From: an uncultured Campylobacter sp.
GTDB lineage: Bacteria; Campylobacterota; Campylobacteria; Campylobacterales; Campylobacteraceae
Reading direction: 5' to 3'
DNA: 5,147 bases
Assembly (NCBI RefSeq): GCF_938017705.1
Contig: NZ_CALIIS010000114.1
Coordinates: 1 to 5,147 of the forward strand
Below the pieces are notes generated by a model. It was not told the DNA's origin. It saw nothing but the letters and a program-made list of their open reading frames with translations, and made no database searches. The position numbers and the translations under genes were made by a program. Shown piece after piece: positions 1-5,147 of the stretch (position 1 is the first letter of the stretch; each line of letters starts with the position of its first letter).

Positions 1-1
1 C

Positions 2-169
2 CGCAAGATTGGCGCAAATAGCGTCGGCGTGGAGAGAATTTTCCCGATCTACAGCGAGAGTATCGAAAGCATCGAGGTTCTAAGAAAAGGACGCGTTCGC
101 CGCGCGAAGCTATTTTACCTACGCGATAGACGCGGTAAAGCGGCTAAAATCAAAGAGCTACGAAAATAA
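2..169 (+). CDS. rplS: 50S ribosomal protein L19, C-terminal 55 residues (5' end outside window)
   Basis: This is the C-terminal part of ribosomal protein L19, a large-subunit protein located at the interface with the 30S subunit. The frame is open from base 2 and ends with TAA at 167-169. The visible peptide begins RKIGANSVGVERIFPIYSES and continues through SIEVLRKGRVRRAKLFYLRD to end in KIKELRK. The GVER-FP-YSP/S-like stretch and the RVRRAKLYYLR block are the hallmark L19 C-terminus, and the basic tail fits rRNA binding. L19 is usually about 115-120 residues, so roughly half the gene lies upstream of the window. In bacteria rplS commonly ends the rpsP-rimM-trmD-rplS operon. The hairpin candidates just downstream, and the following long AT-rich spacer, fit an operon end here. 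Identification is by recognition of the conserved sequence. Confidence 0.95.
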   Translation, partial: RKIGANSVGVERIFPIYSESIESIEVLRKGRVRRAKLFYLRDRRGKAAKIKELRK

Positions 170-212
170 TCCTTTAAATTTACGCTTCTTAATTCAAAAG
201 GAAGCTCTTTTT
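152..212 (+). terminator. Candidate intrinsic terminator of rplS (two-part stem)
   Basis: AAAGAGCT at 152-159, inside the last rplS codons, is complementary to AGCTCTTT at 203-210. TCCTTT at 170-175 is complementary to AAAGGA at 197-202. On the 3' side the two arms abut; on the 5' side they are separated by a 10-base bulge. The structure closes directly onto a run of five T (208-212). The long inner loop (about 21 bases) and the large bulge make it imperfect, so it is a candidate only. Confidence 0.35.
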
Positions 213-217
213 ATAAT

Positions 218-243
218 GCGCGAGATTTTAAAAAATTTCGCGC
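218..243. repeat. Inverted repeat / hairpin, 11-bp stem with 4-base loop
   Basis: GCGCGAGATTT (218-228) pairs with AAATTTCGCGC (233-243) across the loop at 229-232. There are eleven consecutive pairs including one G-T. The GC-rich outer end makes it stable. No T-run follows on the + strand, so it is not a textbook terminator in that direction. It may assist termination or 3'-end protection of the rplS transcript. The pairing is seen directly; any function is inferred. Confidence 0.5.
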
Positions 244-319
244 AAAATCTACTCGCATTAAATCTAAAATTTTACAACTTTTCCATTAAAATTTTTAATT
301 CTAAACTGCCTAAAAATCG

Positions 320-339
320 TCTTTTTCGATAGAAAAAGA
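320..339. repeat. Perfect inverted repeat, 8-bp arms with GATA loop
   Basis: TCTTTTTC (320-327) and GAAAAAGA (332-339) are exact reverse complements separated by GATA. The repeat lies about 125 bases upstream of the activase start codon and immediately before a TAAAAT hexamer (340-345). It could be an operator-like site or simply AT-rich symmetry. It does not match a regulator box that I recognise. Confidence 0.4.
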
Positions 340-379
340 TAAAATATATCCTGATTTTATTTGCGTTTAAAAATATTAC

Positions 380-387
380 TATAAAAT
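380..387 (+). promoter_or_regulatory. Candidate sigma-70 -10 box for the activase operon
   Basis: TATAAAAT at 380-387 fits the strong -10 element that campylobacterial sigma-70 promoters rely on, usually without a clear -35 box but with AT-rich upstream DNA, which is present here. It would place the transcript start near base 394 and leave a leader of about 70 bases. An alternative -10 (TAAAAT, 340-345) sits just after the inverted repeat at 320-339. The spacer is so AT-rich that chance matches are expected. Confidence 0.4.
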
Positions 388-451
388 GCAAATTTTAATT
401 TAGAAAGCTCGCGCTAAATTTGAGAATTCGGCCGAGTAAAATTTATTCAGT

Positions 452-466
452 AAAGAGCGAGATGTG
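452..466 (+). promoter_or_regulatory. Ribosome binding site and GTG start of the activase gene
   Basis: AAAGAG at 452-457 is a weak, purine-rich Shine-Dalgarno sequence six bases before GTG at 464-466. This start is forced. An in-frame TAA lies at 437-439, no other initiator codon occurs between it and 464, and the ATG at 462 runs straight into TGA. Starting at GTG also places the ATP-binding motif (GIDVGSTT) at residue 5, as expected for the family. GTG with a weak site suggests modest expression. Confidence 0.7.
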
Positions 467-3406
467 ATTTTTTTAGGCATTGACGTAGGATCAACCACTG
501 TCAAAACGGTAGTTTTAAACGAAAAATATGAAATTTTAAGCAAGAGCTACGAGAGGCATTTGGCAAAGCCCAAGGAGCTGGTGCTAGATAAAATTTTGCA
601 AATTCAAAAAACCTATGCAGGCGAGCAATTTAGCGTCGCCATAGCGGGTTCGGCAGGCATGGGTATCGCCAAAAATTGCAAAATTCCGTTCGTCCAAGAG
701 GTTTTCGCTACTTCGCTCGGCGTCAAGCGGATGTTTCCAAAGACCGATGTCGTCATCGAGCTCGGCGGAGAGGACGCTAAAATTTTATTTCTCACGGGTG
801 GACTTGAAGAGCGGATGAACGGCTCATGCGCGGGCGGCACCGGCGCATTTATCGATCAGATGACCAATCTTTTGCATCTGGATATCACGGAGCTTGATCG
901 CCTAAGCTTTGCGGCGAATAAAATTTACCCGATCGCCTCACGCTGCGGTGTATTCGCTAAAAGCGACATTCAGCCGCTGTTAAATCAAGGCGTACGCAAG
1001 GAAGACATTAGCGCCAGTATCTACGCTGCTGTCGTCGAGCAGACGATCTCGGGGCTTGCGCAAGGTCGCGAGGTTAAGGGAAATATCCTGTTTCTAGGCG
1101 GTCCGTTGTTTTTCCTAAAAGGCCTTCAGGCGCGCTTTAAAGAGGTGCTAAAGCTTACCGACGAAACTGCGACCTTCCCCGATATTGCGCCTTACTTCGT
1201 GGCTTACGGCAGCGCGCTGTATGCAAAAGATACGGGGGAAGCGTTAAATTTAGAGGAGACGATCGCGCTTTTAAAAAAGGAGCCCGACAGGACCGCGCTG
1301 GAAGCCGAGCCGCCGCTTTTCAAAGACAGAGCGGAATTTGACGAGTTCACCGCTCGCCACGCCCGCGCAAGCGTGCCTAAGGTGGATATCCACACCTACA
1401 GCGGAGACGCGTATTTGGGCGTGGATTGCGGTAGCACTACGATCAAAGTCGTGCTTATGGGTGCAAACTACGAGCTGCTGTATAAATTTTACTCCTCCAA
1501 TAAAGGCGATCCGGTCGATATCCTGCTGCCGCGTCTTAAGGAGCTATACGATCTTTGTGAGGGTCGCATCAAGATCAAGGGCAGCGGCGTTACCGGATAT
1601 GGCGAGGATCTCATTAAGACCGCCTTTCGCTTCGATTACGGCATCGTCGAGACGATCGCGCATTATAGCGCCGCGCGCCACTTCAATCCAAAGGTCGATT
1701 TCATCATCGACATCGGCGGGCAGGACATCAAGTGTTTCTCTATTAAAGATGGCAATATCGATTCTATCGTGCTAAATGAGGCATGTAGCTCGGGCTGCGG
1801 CTCGTTTTTGCAGACCTTTTCAAATTCTTTAGGCTACGACATCAAAGATTTTGCGAATTTAGCCCTTTTTGCGACCCATCCCGCCAAGCTTGGTAGCCGC
1901 TGCACGGTCTTTATGAACTCTTCGGTCAAGCAGGCTCAAAAGGACGGCGCTACGATCGAGGATATCAGCGCTGGACTTGCTATTAGCGTCATAAAAAACG
2001 CGATTTACAAGGTTATTCGCGTGCGAAACGCCGACGATTTGGGTCAAAACATCGTAGTGCAGGGCGGTACCTTTTTAAACAATGCTGTGCTGCGTGCCTT
2101 CGAAAAAGAGCTCGGCAAGGACGTGATCCGTCTAGATATCAGCGAGCTTATGGGTGCATACGGCGCGGCGCTTTTTGCCAAAAATAACGCGAACGAGCGC
2201 ACCGATATGATCAGTCGTGCAGAGCTTGAAAATTTCACTCATCGCAGCGAATTTAGCGTCTGCAAGCTCTGTACGAACAAATGCCCGCTTACGATCAGCT
2301 ACTTCGGCGATACTAAATTCGTCTCTGGAAATAAGTGCGAGCGCGGCGCAGGTAAGGAGATCCGCCACGATATCACGAATTTGTTTGAGTTTAAAAACGA
2401 GCTTTTGCGAAAATATCGTAAGCCGCCGAAGCAAGACGCACCGCGAGTCGGAATTCCGTTTGTTTTGAATATGTTTGAGATGATCCCGTTTTGGAGCGCG
2501 TTTTTTGAAAATTTAGGCATGAGCGTCGTGCTGTCGCAAAAGCCGCGAAAAGAGACGCTGTTTTTGGCAAGCCAAAGCATCCCGAGCGATACCGTCTGCT
2601 ATCCGGCTAAAAGCGTGCACGGCCACATCTACGATCTGCTAAATAAGAGCGTCGATTTTATCTTCTATCCGTGTATGAGTTACAGCCTGGATGAAAATAT
2701 CAGCGAGAACTGCTACAACTGCCCCGTAGTCGCATACTATCCCGAACTGATACGCGCGAACGTAGGCGCGCTGGAGGAGAAAAAATTCCTCTACCCGCAC
2801 GTGGATCTTAACATGCAAGATTCGTTTTGCAAAACGATGCAGGCTGAGCTCGCGGACGCCGGGTATAAATTTCATTCCGACGCTGTGAAAAACGCCGTCT
2901 TGCAAGGCCTTAAGGAGCTGCAAAGCTATAAAAATACCGTTTTAATAAAAGGCGAGGAGACCCTAAAAGAGATACAAAGTAGCGGTGCCAGCGCCATTGT
3001 GCTAGCGGGTCGTCCGTATCATATCGATAAGACGATCAACCACGGTATCGATCGCTATCTAAATTCCTTGGGCTTTATAGTGCTTAGCGAGGACGCGCTG
3101 CCGCTTAGCAGGGTGCAGACGAAAAGCCTTAATCAATGGACCTACCACGCCAGGCTTTATAGCGCGGCGCGGTTCATCTGTAAATACCCGCGCATGCAGC
3201 TGGTGCAGCTAGTCAGCTTCGGCTGCGGAATCGATGCGATCACGGGCGACGAGGTGCGCGACATACTGCGCCAAAACGGCAAAATTTACACTCAACTTAA
3301 AATCGATGAAGTCACCAACCTAGGTGCGGTCAAGATCCGCCTTCGCAGTCTACAAGCTACTATGCTAGAGCGCGAGAAGCAAGCGCAATCAAAAAAAGGC
3401 CAATAA
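464..3406 (+). CDS. Tandem acyl-CoA dehydratase activase (BcrAD/HgdC type) with COG3580/DUF2229 domain
   Basis: This is a 980-residue, probably cytoplasmic Fe-S ATPase. By family knowledge such activases hydrolyse ATP to send a low-potential electron from a [4Fe-4S] cluster to a partner. Domain 1 (about 1-255) shows the phosphate motif GIDVGSTT, ELGGEDAK (99-106), the cluster motif SCAGGTGAF with C122, second ligand C161 in SRCGVFAKSD, and LGGPLFF. Domain 2 (about 316-575) repeats the plan: GVDCGSTT, DIGGQDIK (416-423), CSSGCGSF with C441 and C445, C480 in SRCTVF, and VQGGTFLNN. A linker carries C600-x2-C603-x3-C607-x17-C625. The rest (about 660-930) is DUF2229/COG3580-like, with C712 in CYPA, C737, C750, C753 and C921. 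No signal peptide or membrane segment is seen. It ends TAATG, one base into the next gene, so the two products probably act together. Many anaerobes have both parts fused as one protein of about 1,400 residues. Family assignment is firm; the substrate is unknown. Confidence 0.9.
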   Translation: MIFLGIDVGSTTVKTVVLNEKYEILSKSYERHLAKPKELVLDKILQIQKTYAGEQFSVAIAGSAGMGIAKNCKIPFVQEVFATSLGVKRMFPKTDVVIELGGEDAKILFLTGGLEERMNGSCAGGTGAFIDQMTNLLHLDITELDRLSFAANKIYPIASRCGVFAKSDIQPLLNQGVRKEDISASIYAAVVEQTISGLAQGREVKGNILFLGGPLFFLKGLQARFKEVLKLTDETATFPDIAPYFVAYGSALYAKDTGEALNLEETIALLKKEPDRTALEAEPPLFKDRAEFDEFTARHARASVPKVDIHTYSGDAYLGVDCGSTTIKVVLMGANYELLYKFYSSNKGDPVDILLPRLKELYDLCEGRIKIKGSGVTGYGEDLIKTAFRFDYGIVETIAHYSAARHFNPKVDFIIDIGGQDIKCFSIKDGNIDSIVLNEACSSGCGSFLQTFSNSLGYDIKDFANLALFATHPAKLGSRCTVFMNSSVKQAQKDGATIEDISAGLAISVIKNAIYKVIRVRNADDLGQNIVVQGGTFLNNAVLRAFEKELGKDVIRLDISELMGAYGAALFAKNNANERTDMISRAELENFTHRSEFSVCKLCTNKCPLTISYFGDTKFVSGNKCERGAGKEIRHDITNLFEFKNELLRKYRKPPKQDAPRVGIPFVLNMFEMIPFWSAFFENLGMSVVLSQKPRKETLFLASQSIPSDTVCYPAKSVHGHIYDLLNKSVDFIFYPCMSYSLDENISENCYNCPVVAYYPELIRANVGALEEKKFLYPHVDLNMQDSFCKTMQAELADAGYKFHSDAVKNAVLQGLKELQSYKNTVLIKGEETLKEIQSSGASAIVLAGRPYHIDKTINHGIDRYLNSLGFIVLSEDALPLSRVQTKSLNQWTYHARLYSAARFICKYPRMQLVQLVSFGCGIDAITGDEVRDILRQNGKIYTQLKIDEVTNLGAVKIRLRSLQATMLEREKQAQSKKGQ

Positions 3407-3408
3407 TG
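3396..3408 (+). promoter_or_regulatory. Ribosome binding site and one-base stop/start overlap between the two operon genes
   Basis: AAGG at 3396-3399 lies six bases before ATG at 3406-3408. The upstream stop TAA (3404-3406) shares its last A with this ATG. This arrangement favours translational coupling and near-equimolar products, as expected for two parts of one complex. A second in-frame ATG at 3430 lacks an obvious Shine-Dalgarno sequence, so 3406 is preferred. Confidence 0.75.
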
Positions 3409-4623
3409 TTTGCTAAATTCACAAAAGATATGAAACAAACCCACACGATCTTAATCCCCACAATGATCGATCCGCATTTTCGCTTTATGCAAGGCGTGCT
3501 GCGTGACGAGGGCTATAAGAGCGTCTTGCTCGGCGAAAATCGTCAAAATATCGTCGAGGAGGGGCTTCGTAGCGTGCATAACGACATGTGCTACCCCGCG
3601 CTGCTCGTCATAGGGCAGTTCATCGACGCGCTCAAAAGTGGCGAGTTTGATACGCACAAAGTAGCGCTTCTCATCAGCCAAACGGGCGGCGGCTGCAGAG
3701 CGAGTAACTATATAAATTTGCTTCGCAAAGCGCTTGAGGACAGCGGTTTTAGCTACGTCCCCGCGATTTCGTTAAATTTTGGCTCGCTAGATGAGAATGA
3801 ATTTAGCCTCGGCAAAAAATCGCTTCTAAAGCTCTTTGCCGCGATATTTTACGGCGATTTGATGATGGGGCTGTATAATCAGTGCAAGCCCTACGAAAAG
3901 ATCAAAAATCAAACGAATGAAATTTACGAACTCTGCGCCGAGCGGATCAAAAATTTGACTGACCAAAGATCGTTTTTCAATCTCAAGAAAAATTTTAAAT
4001 TTATCCTCTCGCAGTTCGCTAAAATCGAGCGCGACGATAAGCCGCGAGTGAAGGTGGGCATCGTGGGCGAAATTTATCTTAAATACTCGCCCATCGGCAA
4101 CAACGGCCTAAACGCCTACCTCATACGCGAAAATGCCGAGCCCGTAAATACGGGGCTGATGGACTTCGTGCTTACCTGCATCTACGATGCGGTCTACGAC
4201 AAGCAGCTCTACGGCAAGGGCGGCGCGGCGTATTACGGCTCGCTTGCGGTCGCTAAAGTAGTGGAATTTTTCCAGCGCATGATGATTAAGCAGATAAAAC
4301 GATTTGGATTTCGCGCGCCGAGCCCATTTAGCGAGGTTCGCGCCGCCGCTGACGGCTACATCGGTCACGGCGTGAAGATGGGCGAGGGCTGGCTGCTGAC
4401 GGCGGAGATGGTCGAGTTTATGCGCCACGGCATACAAAACGTCGTGTGCGCGCAGCCCTTCGGCTGCCTGCCAAACCACATCATCGCGCGCGGAATGATC
4501 CGAAAGATTAAACAGAACTACCCGCAAGCAAACATCGCTGCTATCGACTACGACCCGGGCGCAAGCGCGGTAAATCAAGAAAACCGCATAAAACTGATGC
4601 TTGCTAACGCAAATCGAAAGTAG
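3406..4623 (+). CDS. COG3581-type acyl-CoA dehydratase/activase-associated Fe-S protein
   Basis: This 405-residue protein matches the C-terminal COG3581-like segment of the large fused activase proteins and is distantly related to 2-hydroxyacyl-CoA dehydratase and benzoyl-CoA reductase subunits. Key motifs are NDMCYPA with C62, TGGGCRASNY with C97, GEIYLKYSPIGNNG (221-234), CAQPFGCLPNH with C348 and C354, and IDYDPGAS (380-387) followed by NQENRIKLML. C62, C97 and C354 line up with C712, C737 and C921 of the upstream product, a plausible three-cysteine Fe-S site in each half. A lysine-rich, probably helical stretch (about 160-212) separates the two lobes. There is no signal peptide or transmembrane segment, so it should be cytoplasmic. 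Its start overlaps the upstream stop. The likely role is partner or acceptor of the ATP-driven electron from the activase domains. Reaction and substrate are not deducible here. Other cysteines (C160, C177, C258) lie outside the motifs. Confidence 0.85.
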   Translation: MFAKFTKDMKQTHTILIPTMIDPHFRFMQGVLRDEGYKSVLLGENRQNIVEEGLRSVHNDMCYPALLVIGQFIDALKSGEFDTHKVALLISQTGGGCRASNYINLLRKALEDSGFSYVPAISLNFGSLDENEFSLGKKSLLKLFAAIFYGDLMMGLYNQCKPYEKIKNQTNEIYELCAERIKNLTDQRSFFNLKKNFKFILSQFAKIERDDKPRVKVGIVGEIYLKYSPIGNNGLNAYLIRENAEPVNTGLMDFVLTCIYDAVYDKQLYGKGGAAYYGSLAVAKVVEFFQRMMIKQIKRFGFRAPSPFSEVRAAADGYIGHGVKMGEGWLLTAEMVEFMRHGIQNVVCAQPFGCLPNHIIARGMIRKIKQNYPQANIAAIDYDPGASAVNQENRIKLMLANANRK

Positions 4624-4636
4624 CGCGCCGCATATC

Positions 4637-4668
4637 AAAAAGAGCTTTGGAATTTTAAATTCTAAAGC
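4637..4668 (-). terminator. Hairpin downstream of the operon; terminator-like on the minus strand
   Basis: Bases 4644-4654 pair with 4658-4668 (GCTTTGGAATT against AATTCTAAAGC, one G-T pair, three-base loop). On the minus strand the stem is followed by TCTTTTTG (4643-4636), an intrinsic terminator layout. On the + strand only a scattered AT-rich tract follows, so termination of the operon transcript there would be weak. It could work in both directions, or serve an unrecognised minus-strand transcript from the spacer. Confidence 0.45.
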
Positions 4669-4761
4669 CTGTCGTAAAATTTTAAAATTTAAAAGCAAGC
4701 TCGCGATGACGGTTAAATTTTGACACGTAAATGGTTCGCTTCCTTTCGCGAAATTTCCTCG

Positions 4762-4783
4762 AGATTTTGAAATTTTAAAATCT
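4762..4783. repeat. Inverted repeat AGATTTT/AAAATCT
   Basis: AGATTTT at 4762-4768 and AAAATCT at 4777-4783 are exact reverse complements, and two further pairs (one G-T) shrink the loop to AATT. The structure is almost entirely A+T, so it is weak and may arise by composition alone. No T-run follows on either strand. Confidence 0.3.
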
Positions 4784-4892
4784 TGGCAGTTCCATTGCGC
4801 TTCTTTTGCCTCTTCCGCTCATTCCGGCTTCAGCTCTTACGAAATTCATCGTAATTTTATACAAATCCGCGTGAAATTCTACGCGCCGCCGC

Positions 4893-4941
4893 CATAGAAT
4901 TCCATCACACAATCCCATTTTGCCACGTCATAAAATTCCAT
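4893..4941. repeat. Two copies of a 13-base direct repeat, 36 bases apart
   Basis: CATAGAATTCCAT (4893-4905) and CATAAAATTCCAT (4929-4941) differ at one base and start 36 bases apart. Read on the minus strand both encode MEFY in the same frame, twelve codons apart. With only two copies the repeat may be chance or the trace of a small duplication. Confidence 0.4.
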
Positions 4942-4962
4942 TCTCGTTAAGGCAAAATTTAA

Positions 4963-4968
4963 TACAAT
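4963..4968 (+). promoter_or_regulatory. Candidate sigma-70 -10 box for the lipoprotein gene
   Basis: TACAAT at 4963-4968, preceded by the AT-rich TTAAGGCAAAATTTAA, resembles a campylobacterial -10 element with AT-rich upstream DNA and no clear -35 box. It would start the transcript near 4975 and give a leader of about 22 bases, which ends in the strong ribosome binding site of the next gene. The position is good, but the assignment rests on similarity alone. Confidence 0.45.
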
Positions 4969-4996
4969 CCGTCTTTAAATTTTACAAAGGAAGTTT

Positions 4997-5147
4997 ATGA
5001 AATTTTGGATTTATGGCGCGCTTTTGGCGCTATGCTGTGGAGTTTTTAGCGGATGTGCGAGTAAGAATTTGCCGGGCTACATGCAAGGGCGCGAGCACAT
5101 CGTCGCGATGAGCGCGGCATCTGGCGGTCAGCTGCGAATGAGCGGCG
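4997..5147 (+). CDS. Putative lipoprotein, N-terminal 50 residues (3' end outside window)
   Basis: An ATG at 4997 follows a strong Shine-Dalgarno sequence (AAAGGA, 4986-4991, five bases before the start). The peptide begins MKFWIYGALLALCCGVFSGC: a short basic start, a hydrophobic core (about residues 3-17), then a lipobox-like FSGC with the likely lipidated cysteine at residue 20. The next residues are Ala and Ser rather than Asp, which would favour outer-membrane sorting where the +2 rule applies. The visible mature part (ASKNLPGYMQ and on to QLRMSG) matches no family that I recognise. The spacer and its own promoter candidate suggest it is transcribed separately from the activase operon. 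The frame is open to the window edge, so the length and function are unknown. Confidence 0.75.
   Translation, partial: MKFWIYGALLALCCGVFSGCASKNLPGYMQGREHIVAMSAASGGQLRMSG

Larger units (their letters stand above)
170..463. other. AT-rich spacer between rplS and the activase operon
   Basis: This 294-base stretch has no open frame worth calling on either strand and no recognisable tRNA or other structured RNA. It is markedly richer in A+T than the flanking genes. It holds the end of the rplS terminator candidate, two further inverted repeats (218-243 and 320-339), several TATAAT-like hexamers, and the ribosome binding site of the downstream gene. The likeliest content is termination of the ribosomal operon followed by the promoter region of the two-gene activase operon. 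Confidence 0.7.
4624..4996. other. Spacer of 373 bases without a convincing gene
   Basis: No family-recognisable protein or RNA is visible here. The stretch holds a hairpin with a minus-strand T-tract (4637-4668), a palindrome (4762-4783), a 13-base direct repeat (4893-4905 and 4929-4941), a weak inverted repeat (4868-4885, CGCGT/ACGCG), and the promoter and ribosome binding site of the lipoprotein gene. The + strand is pyrimidine-rich around 4795-4850, so the minus strand is purine-rich, as coding strands are here. Two small minus-strand frames (4775-4918 and 4879-4941) are open but have no good ribosome binding site. The region may contain decayed minus-strand coding sequence or a small RNA; neither is shown. 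Confidence 0.6.

Noticed and set aside
170..463. Possible riboswitch or small RNA gene upstream of the activase operon
   Set aside because: The hairpins are separate simple stems in AT-rich DNA, with no conserved core or multi-stem fold that I can match to a known class.
1338..1775. A 145-residue + strand frame inside the activase gene, in another reading frame
   Set aside because: It is rich in Ser, Arg and Ile in a way typical of an off-frame reading. The overlapped region encodes the conserved second activase domain.
464..3406. Hsp70/DnaK, sugar kinase or FtsA-like identity for the ASKHA domains
   Set aside because: The CAGGTG-type cluster motif, the paired SRC-VF cysteines and the attached DUF2229 domain place it in the BcrAD/HgdC activase group rather than other ASKHA families.
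4108..4698. A 196-residue open frame on the minus strand, overlapping the end of the COG3581 gene
   Set aside because: It is antisense to a well-supported gene with conserved motifs, matches no family that I recognise, and is explained by the codon bias of the opposite strand.
4775..4918. A 47-residue minus-strand frame starting MGLCDGILWRRR
   Set aside because: It has no Shine-Dalgarno sequence and no recognised similarity, and an in-frame stop lies just upstream. Kept only as part of the minus-strand observation, not as a gene.
1..5147. CRISPR array, insertion sequence, attachment site or tRNA
   Set aside because: No regularly spaced repeats, transposase-like frame, terminal inverted repeat pair or tRNA cloverleaf was seen on either strand.

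Overview
The window looks like chromosome of an epsilonproteobacterium, most likely a moderate-G+C Campylobacter of the oral, anaerobic type (C. gracilis, C. showae or C. rectus group). Three things suggest this: a ribosomal protein L19 tail of campylobacterial type, the very frequent AAATTT/AAAATTT runs in and between genes, and genes of moderate G+C separated by strongly AT-rich spacers. The species is an inference; no marker here settles it.

Layout, all recognised genes on the + strand. (1) Bases 2-169 are the 3' end of rplS (L19). (2) Bases 170-463 are an AT-rich spacer with three inverted repeats and plausible -10 boxes. (3) Bases 464-3406 encode a 980-residue multidomain protein: two ASKHA-fold activase domains of the BcrA/BcrD/HgdC (COG1924) type, a four-cysteine linker, and a DUF2229/COG3580 domain. 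(4) Bases 3406-4623 encode a 405-residue COG3581-type protein whose start codon overlaps the preceding stop by one base. (5) Bases 4624-4996 are a 373-base spacer with no convincing gene but with hairpins, a short direct repeat and a minus-strand terminator-like structure. (6) From 4997 to the window end is the start of an unrecognised lipoprotein gene.

The two central genes form one functional unit. Together (980 + 405 residues) they match the domain content of a single protein of about 1,400 residues that many anaerobes carry. By family logic the activase domains use ATP hydrolysis to push an electron from a [4Fe-4S] cluster at very low potential into a second Fe-S module. Here that module would be the COG3580 domain paired with the COG3581 protein. 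These two resemble each other and present matching cysteines (C712/C737/C921 and C62/C97/C354), like the two subunits of 2-hydroxyacyl-CoA dehydratases, benzoyl-CoA reductases and double-cubane-cluster proteins. No CoA-transferase, dehydratase substrate gene or aromatic-degradation gene lies in the window, so the substrate is unknown. This module is the most interesting content here.
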